DNA of 8,180 nucleotides. It comes from Candidatus Nitrosymbiomonas sp. GTDB lineage: Bacteria; Sysuimicrobiota; Sysuimicrobiia; Sysuimicrobiales; Humicultoraceae. The notes below the pieces were generated by a model. That model had not been told where the DNA came from. It did not search any database and saw only the letters and a list, made by a program, of their open reading frames with translations. The position numbers were made by a program, and so were the translations under genes. The stretch lies in contig DYHL01000116.1 in NCBI GenBank assembly GCA_020724185.1, positions 1 through 8,180 of the forward strand, written 5' to 3'. Shown here piece after piece: positions 1 to 6,182 of the stretch (position 1 is the stretch's first letter; every line of letters starts with the position of its first letter).

Positions 1-865
1 CAACCGCCGCGACGCCCCCGAGCAGGAGCGTCATCGTGCGCGTGACGCCCGTCAGGACCTGGAGGATGTCCGCCTGGCTGCGGATGGTAAAGTCATCCTC
101 GCGACCGGAGGCGAGCCGGTGCCGCGTTCGCAGTAGGTTCGTCACTTCCTGCTGCACGGCAGTCATGTCGTCGGCGTTGCGCGCCTGCACGTATATCGCC
201 CGGACATACGTCACCCCGAAGAGCCGGTATTGCGCTGTGGTCAGCGGCACGAACACCACGTCGTCGCGGTCGCCGAAGGGGAAGCCGGCGCCCTTGGGCT
301 CCATCACGCCCATGACGTTGAACGTAACACCCTGGATCCTGATCTTCTGGCCGATTGGGTTCGCCTCAGCAAAGAGCTTGCTGGCCGTGGTCTTGCCCAG
401 CAGGGCGACCTTCGATCGCCTCTTCACGTCGTCGTCTGTGAAGAACTCGCCCTCGACCGGCCGGAAGTTGCGAACGGCAGGGAACGCGGGCGTAACTCCT
501 GAGATCTGCGTGTTTGTGTTCTGATTTCCGAAGACCACCTGCGCCTGCCTGGAGATCTCGGCGCTCACGCCCGTCACGCCCCCTACCTCCCGGGCAATCG
601 CATCGGCGTCGCCCAGGGTCAGCGTCTGCACCTGGCTGGCGGCGGCAATCCCGCCCTGCTGGGCGGATGTCGCCATTACCGTGAGCAGGTTGCTGCCCAG
701 CGCCTCGATCTGCTGCGTCGTGGCCTGGCGGGCGCCCTGCCCTATGGAGATCATGGCTATCACGGAGGCGACGCCGATGATCACGCCGAGCATCGTCAGC
801 AAGGAGCGCAAAGGATTGCTCTTGATCGCGCGCAGCGCAATGCGGAAGCATGCCGAGAGGTTCAT
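1..865 (-). CDS. MacB/FtsX-family ABC transporter permease, 3' end cut by the window edge
   Basis: This is the membrane subunit of an ABC efflux complex, expected to move a substrate (peptide, lipid or antibiotic-like compound) across or out of the cytoplasmic membrane. Reading from 865 leftward, 288 residues are visible, roughly 70 percent of a usual 400-residue member. The N-terminus has the family hallmark NPLRSLLTMLGVIIGVASV (residues 17-35), which opens the first membrane helix. A large soluble MacB-type periplasmic domain follows (about 50-270), with typical segments ALGSNLLTV (55-63) and NPIGQKIRI (169-177). The second membrane helix begins near residue 275 (TMTLLLGGVAAV) as the window ends. 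The ATG overlaps the TGA of the upstream ATPase gene as ATGA (862-865), and a GGAGGAG ribosome site sits at 873-879, so the two are translationally coupled. Family assignment is firm; the substrate is unknown. Confidence 0.95.
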   Translation of the reverse strand, partial: MNLSACFRIALRAIKSNPLRSLLTMLGVIIGVASVIAMISIGQGARQATTQQIEALGSNLLTVMATSAQQGGIAAASQVQTLTLGDADAIAREVGGVTGVSAEISRQAQVVFGNQNTNTQISGVTPAFPAVRNFRPVEGEFFTDDDVKRRSKVALLGKTTASKLFAEANPIGQKIRIQGVTFNVMGVMEPKGAGFPFGDRDDVVFVPLTTAQYRLFGVTYVRAIYVQARNADDMTAVQQEVTNLLRTRHRLASGREDDFTIRSQADILQVLTGVTRTMTLLLGGVAAV

Positions 866-1587
866 GACCGAACTCCTCCGGGGACAGCCGTCCCGGCGTA
901 GATTGCTCTCCCCTGCACGGGCTCGTCGCTCGTGATCCGGCCGTCGCGGAACTGCACCAACCGATGGGCGCGGGCCGCGATTTCGGACTCGTGCGTCACC
1001 AGCACGATCGTCATCCCCAGACGGGAAAGCCGTTCAACGATCGCCATGACCTCGCTCGCCGTCGCCGAGTCGAGGTTCCCGGTTGGCTCGTCGGCAAGGA
1101 TGATCGGCGCCTCCGTAACAAGGGCGCGGGCGATGGCCACACGCTGCTGCTCGCCGCCCGACAGTTGCGTGGGCAGGTGTTCAGACCGATCGCGCAGCCC
1201 CACGGCATCGAGCGCTGCCAGAGCCCTCTCGCGACGGTCGGGCACGCCGGCATAGACCAACGGCAGCTCGACGTTCTCGATAGCGGGCGTCCGTGGCAGC
1301 AGGTTGTACGACTGAAAGACAAACCCCAAACGCCGGTTGCGCAGTCGCGCCAGGGCGGTGTCGTCTAAGGTGGTCACGTCGGTCCCATCGAGGGAGTAGG
1401 TCCCTGAGGTCGGACGGTCCAGGCATCCCAGGATGTTCATGCACGTTGACTTCCCCGAGCCGCTGGGTCCCATGATCGCGACGAACTCGCCCGGTTCGAT
1501 GGTGAGGGAGACGCCGCGCAGGGCGCGCACCTCGACCCCATCCATGTGATAGGTCTTCTCAATATCGCGCATCTGAATGAGAGCCAT
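862..1587 (-). CDS. MacB/LolD-type ABC transporter ATP-binding protein
   Basis: This 241-residue cytoplasmic ATPase powers the efflux complex. All nucleotide-binding motifs are intact: Walker A GPSGSGKST (40-48), Q-loop FQSYNLLP (91-98), signature LSGGEQQRVA (142-151), Walker B IILADEPTGNLD (162-173) and H-loop His199 in VTHE. The Q-loop context and DEPTGNLD are characteristic of the MacB/LolD/YknY/FtsE group rather than of importers. It is a free-standing ATPase, as in Bacillus YknY, and not fused to the permease as in E. coli MacB. A GGAGG site at 1594-1598 lies 6 nt before the ATG. The adaptor gene ends 14 bp upstream and the permease overlaps by 4 bp downstream, so the three form one operon. 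Confidence 0.97.
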   Translation of the reverse strand: MALIQMRDIEKTYHMDGVEVRALRGVSLTIEPGEFVAIMGPSGSGKSTCMNILGCLDRPTSGTYSLDGTDVTTLDDTALARLRNRRLGFVFQSYNLLPRTPAIENVELPLVYAGVPDRRERALAALDAVGLRDRSEHLPTQLSGGEQQRVAIARALVTEAPIILADEPTGNLDSATASEVMAIVERLSRLGMTIVLVTHESEIAARAHRLVQFRDGRITSDEPVQGRAIYAGTAVPGGVRS

Positions 1588-1601
1588 AATCCGCCTCCTA
1601 C

Positions 1602-3089
1602 CTAGGGCCTGGGGCCGCCGGTGCCGCCTCTCGGCGGCTGCGACATGAACGGATTGACCGGCTGCTGCGTGGACGTCTGGCCTGTTGTCCGGTTCGCCTG
1701 CCCCAGGTAGATCATCTGGCCCTCCTGGAGGCCTTTGACGATCTCCACCTGACGGCCGTCGGTTGTGCCCGTTTCGACGACGACCGGGGTCAGGGTCTCG
1801 CCCTGCACGAGATGAACGATCTTGGAGTCCTTCCCGCTGACCGCCTCCGACGGCACGAGTAGCACACCCCTTCGCTCGGCGATGATGAACTCGCCGTCAG
1901 CGGACATCCCGAGACGGAGCGATGCGGGCGGGTTCTCGAGCGTTGCGATCACGTTGAACTGCGTGACGTTCTGGGTGACCGTGGCCTGGGGCGCAATCCG
2001 GCTCACCTTACCGTTGAATGTCAGCCCGGGGAGGGCGTCGACGGTGACCCGCACCGGGATCCCGGTGCGAATCTGTGCGATGTCCGACTCGTCCACGGTG
2101 AACTCCGCCTGCATCACCCTGGTGTCGGCCAGGGTCATCAGCAGCGTGCCGCCGGCCGAGACGCCGCCAATCACGGTCTGGCCGACCTGCACTCCCAGGC
2201 TGGCCACTATGCCATCGATGGGAGCCGACACCCGGGCCTCGCCCAGCCGCTCGAGGGCCTGCGCGGCGGCGGCCTGCTTGGCGCGGAGGTCGGCCCCGGC
2301 GGCTTGCGCGGCGGCGACCAGGGCGCCCTCTTCCGTGCGCCTGGCCCGGGCAGTCGCGAGGGCCGACTCGGCCTCCCTTACCTGGGACTGCACCACCGCG
2401 ATGTCCAATGGGGTGCTGCCGGCCTGCAGCTCGTTCAGCTTCGCCTGGGCCGAGCGGACCTGAGCCAGAGCCACCTCGTGCTGGTTCTGCGCCTGATCAA
2501 CGCTCTGCCGGGAGACCAGCCCCTTGCCGTACAGGTTGCGGGCGCGCTCCAGCTCGCGCTGGGCCAGGTCGGCGGACAGCTTCGCCTGTGTTAGGGACGC
2601 CTTCGCCTGCTCGATCGTTTCGGAGCGCGATCCGGCCAAGACCTGTGCCAGCTTCGCCTGGGCGGTCCGAAGCGCATTCTCGCTCTGTGCGACGCTGGCC
2701 GCGTTCTGAGCGCGCGAAGACGCCAGCTGCTGCTCTGCCTGCGTGAGCCTGGCCTGCGATGCTGACAGCTGGGCCTGCGCCGTCTGGTAGTCCGCCCGGG
2801 AGTCGGAGTCGTCGATCACGACCAGGAGTCGCCCCTTGGTGACGCTGTCGCCCTCCTGCACCTTGACCTCCACCACGGTTCCGGTCGAGCGCGATCGAAC
2901 CTCGACCTGCGCATAGGGCCGGAGTGTCCCGCTGGCGGTGACGCTGGCGGTCAGCGTCCCGCGCGCCACACGGGTGGTCCGCATCGTTTCGGTGGCCGGT
3001 TGGGTAGCGCTCCGTGAGCGCTGGAACCAGACGCCGGCTGCCACCGTGGCAATGATCAGTGTCGCGACTACAACTCGCTTGCGCAGCAT
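1602..3089 (-). CDS. MacA/HlyD-family efflux adaptor (membrane fusion protein)
   Basis: This 495-residue protein links the ABC permease to the outside or to an outer-membrane channel. It has an N-terminal membrane anchor (about 5-21, VVVATLIIATVAAGVWF) with no lipobox Cys. A first lipoyl half-motif follows (about 50-93). Next is a long Ala/Gln/Leu/Glu-rich region (about 97-283) expected to form the coiled-coil hairpin. A second lipoyl half contains RVSAPIDGIVASLG (286-299). Beta-barrel and membrane-proximal domains run to about 467, and the protein ends in a Pro/Gly-rich tail. The hairpin region is long for a MacA protein, which suggests an extended adaptor. I chose ATG 3089 over an in-frame GTG at 3098 because the only good ribosome site (3098-3102) overlaps that GTG and sits 8 nt before this ATG. 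It is the first gene of the pump operon and is divergent from the response regulator. The family is certain; MacA versus YknX type is not resolved. Confidence 0.93.
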   Translation of the reverse strand: MLRKRVVVATLIIATVAAGVWFQRSRSATQPATETMRTTRVARGTLTASVTASGTLRPYAQVEVRSRSTGTVVEVKVQEGDSVTKGRLLVVIDDSDSRADYQTAQAQLSASQARLTQAEQQLASSRAQNAASVAQSENALRTAQAKLAQVLAGSRSETIEQAKASLTQAKLSADLAQRELERARNLYGKGLVSRQSVDQAQNQHEVALAQVRSAQAKLNELQAGSTPLDIAVVQSQVREAESALATARARRTEEGALVAAAQAAGADLRAKQAAAAQALERLGEARVSAPIDGIVASLGVQVGQTVIGGVSAGGTLLMTLADTRVMQAEFTVDESDIAQIRTGIPVRVTVDALPGLTFNGKVSRIAPQATVTQNVTQFNVIATLENPPASLRLGMSADGEFIIAERRGVLLVPSEAVSGKDSKIVHLVQGETLTPVVVETGTTDGRQVEIVKGLQEGQMIYLGQANRTTGQTSTQQPVNPFMSQPPRGGTGGPRP

Positions 3090-3097
3090 GATTGACA

Positions 3098-3102
3098 CCT
3101 CC
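3098..3102 (-). promoter_or_regulatory. Ribosome binding site that fixes the adaptor start
   Basis: On the minus strand the sequence is GGAGG, followed by an 8-nt spacer and ATG at 3089. The last G of the motif is also the first base of the upstream in-frame GTG (3098-3096), so that GTG cannot use this site. This favours the shorter, 495-residue adaptor. Confidence 0.75.
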
Positions 3103-3152
3103 AGAGGGCATCGTAGGAGGTACGCATGGGAATACGATTGGAGATAGATGGG

Positions 3153-3167
3153 GATTCTCTAAGAATC
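3153..3167. repeat. Perfect inverted repeat in the divergent control region (possible operator)
   Basis: GATTCT and AGAATC form a perfect 6-bp dyad around a CTA centre in the 155-bp region between the divergent adaptor and response-regulator genes. It lies 64 bp upstream of the adaptor ATG and 78 bp upstream of the regulator ATG. A dimeric repressor or activator site is plausible. The arms are too short and the flanks have no T-run, so it is not a terminator. It could be chance in an AT-richer stretch. Confidence 0.35.
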
Positions 3168-3182
3168 GCGCGGGCGTGACTC

Positions 3183-3203
3183 TTCCAATCTTGTTCCAAT
3201 CTT
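3183..3203 (+). promoter_or_regulatory. Tandem 11-bp-phased direct repeat, candidate OmpR/PhoB-type box
   Basis: The 10-mer TTCCAATCTT occurs twice exactly, at 3183-3192 and 3194-3203, so the units are one helical turn (11 bp) apart. OmpR/PhoB-family regulators bind head-to-tail to direct repeats with this period, and the gene immediately downstream encodes such a regulator. The box lies 41 bp upstream of the regulator ATG and overlaps where its -35 region should be, which fits positive autoregulation. The same box lies 93 bp from the adaptor ATG and could serve the divergent pump operon too. The repeat is seen directly; the binding is inferred. Confidence 0.5.
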
Positions 3204-3223
3204 CCAGGGTTAGGCTCTATCAT
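3194..3223 (+). promoter_or_regulatory. Tentative promoter of the two-component operon
   Basis: TATCAT (3218-3223) matches a -10 element at five of six positions. TTCCAA (3194-3199), inside the second direct repeat, sits 18 bp upstream in place of a -35 but is a poor match. A poor -35 overlapped by a regulator box is what an activator-dependent promoter looks like. Transcription would start near 3230, leaving a leader of about 15 nt that includes the GGAGG site at 3230-3234. I found no comparably good promoter for the adaptor gene on the other strand. Confidence 0.35.
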
Positions 3224-3244
3224 GGGAGCGGAGGCAGCACTGCG

Positions 3245-3919
3245 ATGCACATTCTCATCGTGGAGGATGACCAGCGCCTGGGGCGCCTGCTCCAGCGGGT
3301 CCTCACCGAGGAGCGCCATGCGGTTGACCTGGCGCATTCCGGGGAGCGCGGACTGGATCTCGCGCTGAGCGCCGGGTATGACCTCGTTGTCCTGGACCTG
3401 ATGCTACCGGACCTCGACGGCGTTGAACTGTGCCGGCGCCTCCGGGCGGAGGGCGTGGCGACGCCCGTTTTGATGCTCACGGCGCGCGGGACGGTGGAGG
3501 ACCGGGTCGCCGGGCTGAACGCCGGGGCAGACGACTACCTCGTCAAACCCTTTGCGATGGCGGAGTTGCTGGCGCGGGTAAACGCACTCCTGCGCCGTCG
3601 CGACCGCGCGGCCGAGGTCCCCACCGTGCTCGAGGTGGCCGACCTCACGCTCGATCTGCTGCGCCGCGAGGTCCGTCGGGCCGGCGAGGTGATCGAGCTG
3701 ACCCCAAAGGAGTTCGCCCTCCTCGAGTACCTGATGCGCAACCCCGGGGCGGCGCTCTCCCGGACGCAAATCATTGACCATGTCTGGCGATACGACCTCG
3801 ACGCGGTGTCCAACGTGGTTGACATCTACATCCACTACCTGAGGGACAAGATAGACCGTAGGGTTAGACACCCGTTGATCAAGACCGTGCGCGGCGTTGG
3901 GTACAAGATCGGGGAGTAG
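3245..3919 (+). CDS. OmpR/PhoB-family two-component response regulator
   Basis: This 224-residue cytoplasmic transcription factor has a receiver domain (1-about 118) and a winged-helix DNA-binding domain (about 128-224). Receiver landmarks are all present: acidic pocket Asp8 and Asp9 (IVEDD), phosphoacceptor Asp51 (VVLDLMLP), Thr79 (LMLTAR) and Lys101 (LVKPF). The effector domain carries the family signature LTPKEFALLEYLMRNPG (152-168), and it ends with the conserved wing TVRGVGYKIG (214-223). The open frame extends upstream to 3092, but ATG 3245 begins exactly at the canonical MHILIVEDD start and has GGAGG at 3230-3234. The kinase gene follows 8 bp later, so they form an operon. Its probable targets are the phased repeats just upstream and the divergent efflux operon. 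The sub-type resembles CusR/BasR-like regulators, but the inducer cannot be read from sequence. Confidence 0.96.
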   Translation: MHILIVEDDQRLGRLLQRVLTEERHAVDLAHSGERGLDLALSAGYDLVVLDLMLPDLDGVELCRRLRAEGVATPVLMLTARGTVEDRVAGLNAGADDYLVKPFAMAELLARVNALLRRRDRAAEVPTVLEVADLTLDLLRREVRRAGEVIELTPKEFALLEYLMRNPGAALSRTQIIDHVWRYDLDAVSNVVDIYIHYLRDKIDRRVRHPLIKTVRGVGYKIGE

Positions 3920-3927
3920 AATCATCC

Positions 3928-5337
3928 ATGAGCCGCGTGCGTGAGACCAAACCCGGAGCCGCGTTCCTGAGGGGCCTGCGTCGCGGGCTGACCGTGTGGT
4001 ACAGCGCGGTGCTGGTCGCAACCCTGGTAATCTCAGGCACGGTTCTGTACCTCGGACTGCGGGATCAGCTCATGCGGCCGGTCGCCGAACAGTTGGGCGC
4101 CAGCGCCGACTTCGCCGCCCACCGGTGGCAGCAGTCGCCCGCGGAGGCCTGCACGCCGCCGCCGTTCAGCAGAAGCGGCTACCTGCGCGCGGCTCCCGGC
4201 ACACCACCGCCTCCCCCTCGTCTGCCTGGACGGCCGCCGATCTACATTGCCTGCATGGACCCCCAGGGGCGCATCCTCGGCTCGATGAGCTTCCCAGGGA
4301 GCGAAACCGATCCCCTACCCCAGGCCTTCCTCAGCCCGTCGCTCCTTGCGGACGCCCTGGCAAAGGGGAGGGTCAGTGACGTGGTGGACGGCGGAGAGGA
4401 TGCCGGACCGATCTATCGCGTCGCCATCGCCGTCCCGAATCCCAATGCAGGCGGAATGCTGGGCATTGTGCAGGTTGGCCGCTCGATCGCCCAGCAGACG
4501 AGCGCGCTGCGGCTCCTGCGCGACCTGCTGCTTGCCATCGGCGCCCTCGCCGTGCTGATCGCCACGGTTGGTGGATTGCTTCTTGCCAAACGGGCTCTTG
4601 CGCCTGCTCAGCTCGCGCTTGCCCGCCAGCAAACCTTCATCGCGGACGCGTCGCACGAGCTACGCACACCCCTGACCCTCATCCGGGCAAATGCCGAGGT
4701 CTTGCTCCGACATCGGGACCGGTCCGACCCGGGAGACGCGGGACTCGTTGAGGACATCGTGGCCGAGACCGAGCACATGGAGCGCCTGACCGACAACTTG
4801 CTCACGCTCGCCCGGATAGACGCCGGAGCGCTTCGCCTTGAACGCGAGTTGATAGACCTCTCTATTGTGGCCGCGGGCATTGCGCGCCGGCTCGCAACAC
4901 TCGCGCGGGAGAAGGGCGTCGCCATCCGCGAAGAATACGGCGCTGGGGCGCGTCTACTCGGCGACCGGCAGGCCCTGGAACAAGCGGTCTTGATCCTGCT
5001 GGAGAACGCCATCAAGTTCACGCCGCCGGGAGGAACGGTCTCCCTCCGAACCACCGCGGGCGATGGCCGGGGCAACCTCATCGTCGAGGACACCGGCATC
5101 GGAATCGGCGCGGAACACCTTCCACGCCTCGGCGATCGCTTCTATCGCGTGGACCCCGCCCGTTCCAGGGATGAAGGTGGCGCAGGCCTCGGCCTCGCGA
5201 TTGCCTTTGGGATCGCCGCGGCTCATGGGGGGACTGTACAGATCACCAGCACGCCCGGGCAGGGCACGCGCGCGACGCTGCGGCTGGCTACTTGGAAGGA
5301 TTCCGGCGGCGGCCCGCGGGGCGCAGGAACTTCTTGA
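3928..5337 (+). CDS. Sensor histidine kinase, partner of the upstream response regulator
   Basis: This 469-residue membrane kinase should phosphorylate the response regulator encoded 8 bp upstream. It has membrane helix 1 (about 23-44), an extracytoplasmic sensor (45-196) and membrane helix 2 (about 199-220). The sensor contains a proline run (92-97), two Cys (75 and 109) and a segment PPIYIACMDPQGRIL (103-117) that looks like the strands of a small PAS/Cache-like fold. The HisKA domain has phosphoacceptor His243 in ASHELRTPLT. The ATPase domain has an N box around Asn360 (LLENAIKF), G1 DTGIGI (388-393), F box FYR (405-407) and G2 GGAGLGLAI (417-425), so it should be active. Only about 20 residues separate membrane helix 2 from the HisKA box, so a full HAMP domain is missing. 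The last 17 codons and stop overlap the convergent gene below. The signal is unknown; the sensor could respond to the pump's substrate. Confidence 0.95.
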   Translation: MSRVRETKPGAAFLRGLRRGLTVWYSAVLVATLVISGTVLYLGLRDQLMRPVAEQLGASADFAAHRWQQSPAEACTPPPFSRSGYLRAAPGTPPPPPRLPGRPPIYIACMDPQGRILGSMSFPGSETDPLPQAFLSPSLLADALAKGRVSDVVDGGEDAGPIYRVAIAVPNPNAGGMLGIVQVGRSIAQQTSALRLLRDLLLAIGALAVLIATVGGLLLAKRALAPAQLALARQQTFIADASHELRTPLTLIRANAEVLLRHRDRSDPGDAGLVEDIVAETEHMERLTDNLLTLARIDAGALRLERELIDLSIVAAGIARRLATLAREKGVAIREEYGAGARLLGDRQALEQAVLILLENAIKFTPPGGTVSLRTTAGDGRGNLIVEDTGIGIGAEHLPRLGDRFYRVDPARSRDEGGAGLGLAIAFGIAAAHGGTVQITSTPGQGTRATLRLATWKDSGGGPRGAGTS

Positions 5338-6139
5338 CGAACTTCGCCGCGCGCGGTGAGGTCCGCGACGGGCTGCGGTAGGCCGCCTCGAGAATCCTGG
5401 TGGTGTCCGAGGGCGAGAAGGTGACCTGAGAAAGCCCTCCGCCGCCGGAAGGCGCGACGGCCCCTCCGGTGATCCCGCACGCAGATTGGAGCTCACGGCT
5501 GAGCCCCTCAACCAACGGCCTGTTGCCCACGAGCGTGAGGGTGCGCGGCACCCCCGGCACCCGCGGTGCCCGCGTCCCTTGGCCGCCAAACGGCGGGCAT
5601 CGCCGGCTTCCCTCGAGATACCCCCTGATGAAATCCGGCCATAGCGCCGGCGGGATAAACTCGATGGGAATCGAGCCGTCTTCTGCCGCGGCGCCGACTC
5701 CCCATTGTAGGAGCACCTCGGCAAGCGAGCGGTCGCGTACGTACGCCTGGCGTCCGTCGAGGCTGCTCTCGGCGAACTCACACCGGGGATGGCCGATGAC
5801 CAGATCTGCCAGAAGCGTCTGTATGTGGGGGGCGTCGTCCGGGTGAATCGCCAGGATCAAGGTGGACAGGTTGTTCTGGCCAAAGACGCGGCCGCTGGCA
5901 GCGATGTAACCCAGCCAGTAGACCTGCACGGCGGCATTCGGCGGAAGCTCGGCCCCTCGCAGCTCGTAGGGACTCAGCAGCGCGCAGGTCTTCCCGCTGG
6001 ACCGCAGGAATCCCTGGACCGTGATCGCGGGCAGGTCGTGCTTCACCGCTATGTCCGCGGCACTATTACCGGCCTCGCGGTCGGCGTGGATGCGGTAAAT
6101 CGTCTTGGGATCGTACCTTGGCCGTGGTCTGGGAAACAT
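5288..6139 (-). CDS. HTH plus catalytically degenerate LAGLIDADG protein, likely a domesticated DNA-binding regulator
   Basis: The 283-residue protein begins with a basic, helical segment (about 8-50, with SAADIAVKHDLPAITVQGFL at 26-45) that reads as a homeodomain/resolvase-like helix-turn-helix. A two-motif LAGLIDADG fold follows. Motif 1 is WLGYIAASG (75-83) and motif 2 is IRGYLEGSR (171-179), with typical linking elements such as LLQWGVG (143-149) and IPIEFIPPALWPDFIRGY (157-174). The Asp that binds metal in active enzymes is Ser82 in motif 1 and Ser178 in motif 2, so cleavage is unlikely. A basic C-terminus (FVKKFLRPAGRRRNPSK) fits nucleic-acid binding. The longer open frame to 6925 is Arg/Pro-rich noise. 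ATG 6139 sits just before the HTH and directly after a consensus -10. It is not an intein, since no host protein flanks it in frame. The LAGLIDADG assignment is my reading of motifs; the regulator role is inference. A decaying homing endonuclease is the alternative. Confidence 0.8.
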   Translation of the reverse strand: MFPRPRPRYDPKTIYRIHADREAGNSAADIAVKHDLPAITVQGFLRSSGKTCALLSPYELRGAELPPNAAVQVYWLGYIAASGRVFGQNNLSTLILAIHPDDAPHIQTLLADLVIGHPRCEFAESSLDGRQAYVRDRSLAEVLLQWGVGAAAEDGSIPIEFIPPALWPDFIRGYLEGSRRCPPFGGQGTRAPRVPGVPRTLTLVGNRPLVEGLSRELQSACGITGGAVAPSGGGGLSQVTFSPSDTTRILEAAYRSPSRTSPRAAKFVKKFLRPAGRRRNPSK

Positions 6140-6152
6140 TCTCACAAAGATT

Positions 6153-6161
6153 ATTATACCA
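6153..6161 (-). promoter_or_regulatory. Extended -10 promoter of the HTH-LAGLIDADG gene
   Basis: The minus strand reads TGGTATAAT, a perfect extended -10 element (TGn plus consensus TATAAT), in an AT-rich island within GC-rich DNA. The hexamer 17 bp upstream is GGGCGC, so there is no -35, as expected for this promoter class. Transcription should start near 6146, only about 7 nt before ATG 6139, and no Shine-Dalgarno motif fits. The message is therefore near-leaderless. The promoter lies in the 43-bp gap after the 140-residue gene, so the downstream gene can be expressed on its own. Confidence 0.7.
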
Positions 6162-6182
6162 TTTCCGCGGCGGCGGCGCCCG

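Noticed and set aside
36..524. Plus-strand frame of 162 residues
   Set aside because: It is antisense to the MacB-type permease, which has clear family motifs across this stretch.
3090..3098. GTG start at 3098 for the adaptor
   Set aside because: It overlaps the only ribosome binding site, leaving it without one.
3092..3244. Longer start for the response regulator
   Set aside because: The added 51 residues have no receiver-domain similarity and would cover the divergent promoter region. ATG 3245 has a ribosome site and a canonical N-terminus.
5270..5345. Terminator between the convergent kinase and LAGLIDADG genes
   Set aside because: GC-rich short complementarities exist, but no stem with a following T-run is present on either strand.
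5288..6139. LAGLIDADG region as an intein or intron-encoded enzyme
   Set aside because: There are no flanking extein sequence, no splice-junction residues (N-terminal Cys/Ser, C-terminal His-Asn) and no interrupted host gene. It is a free-standing gene.
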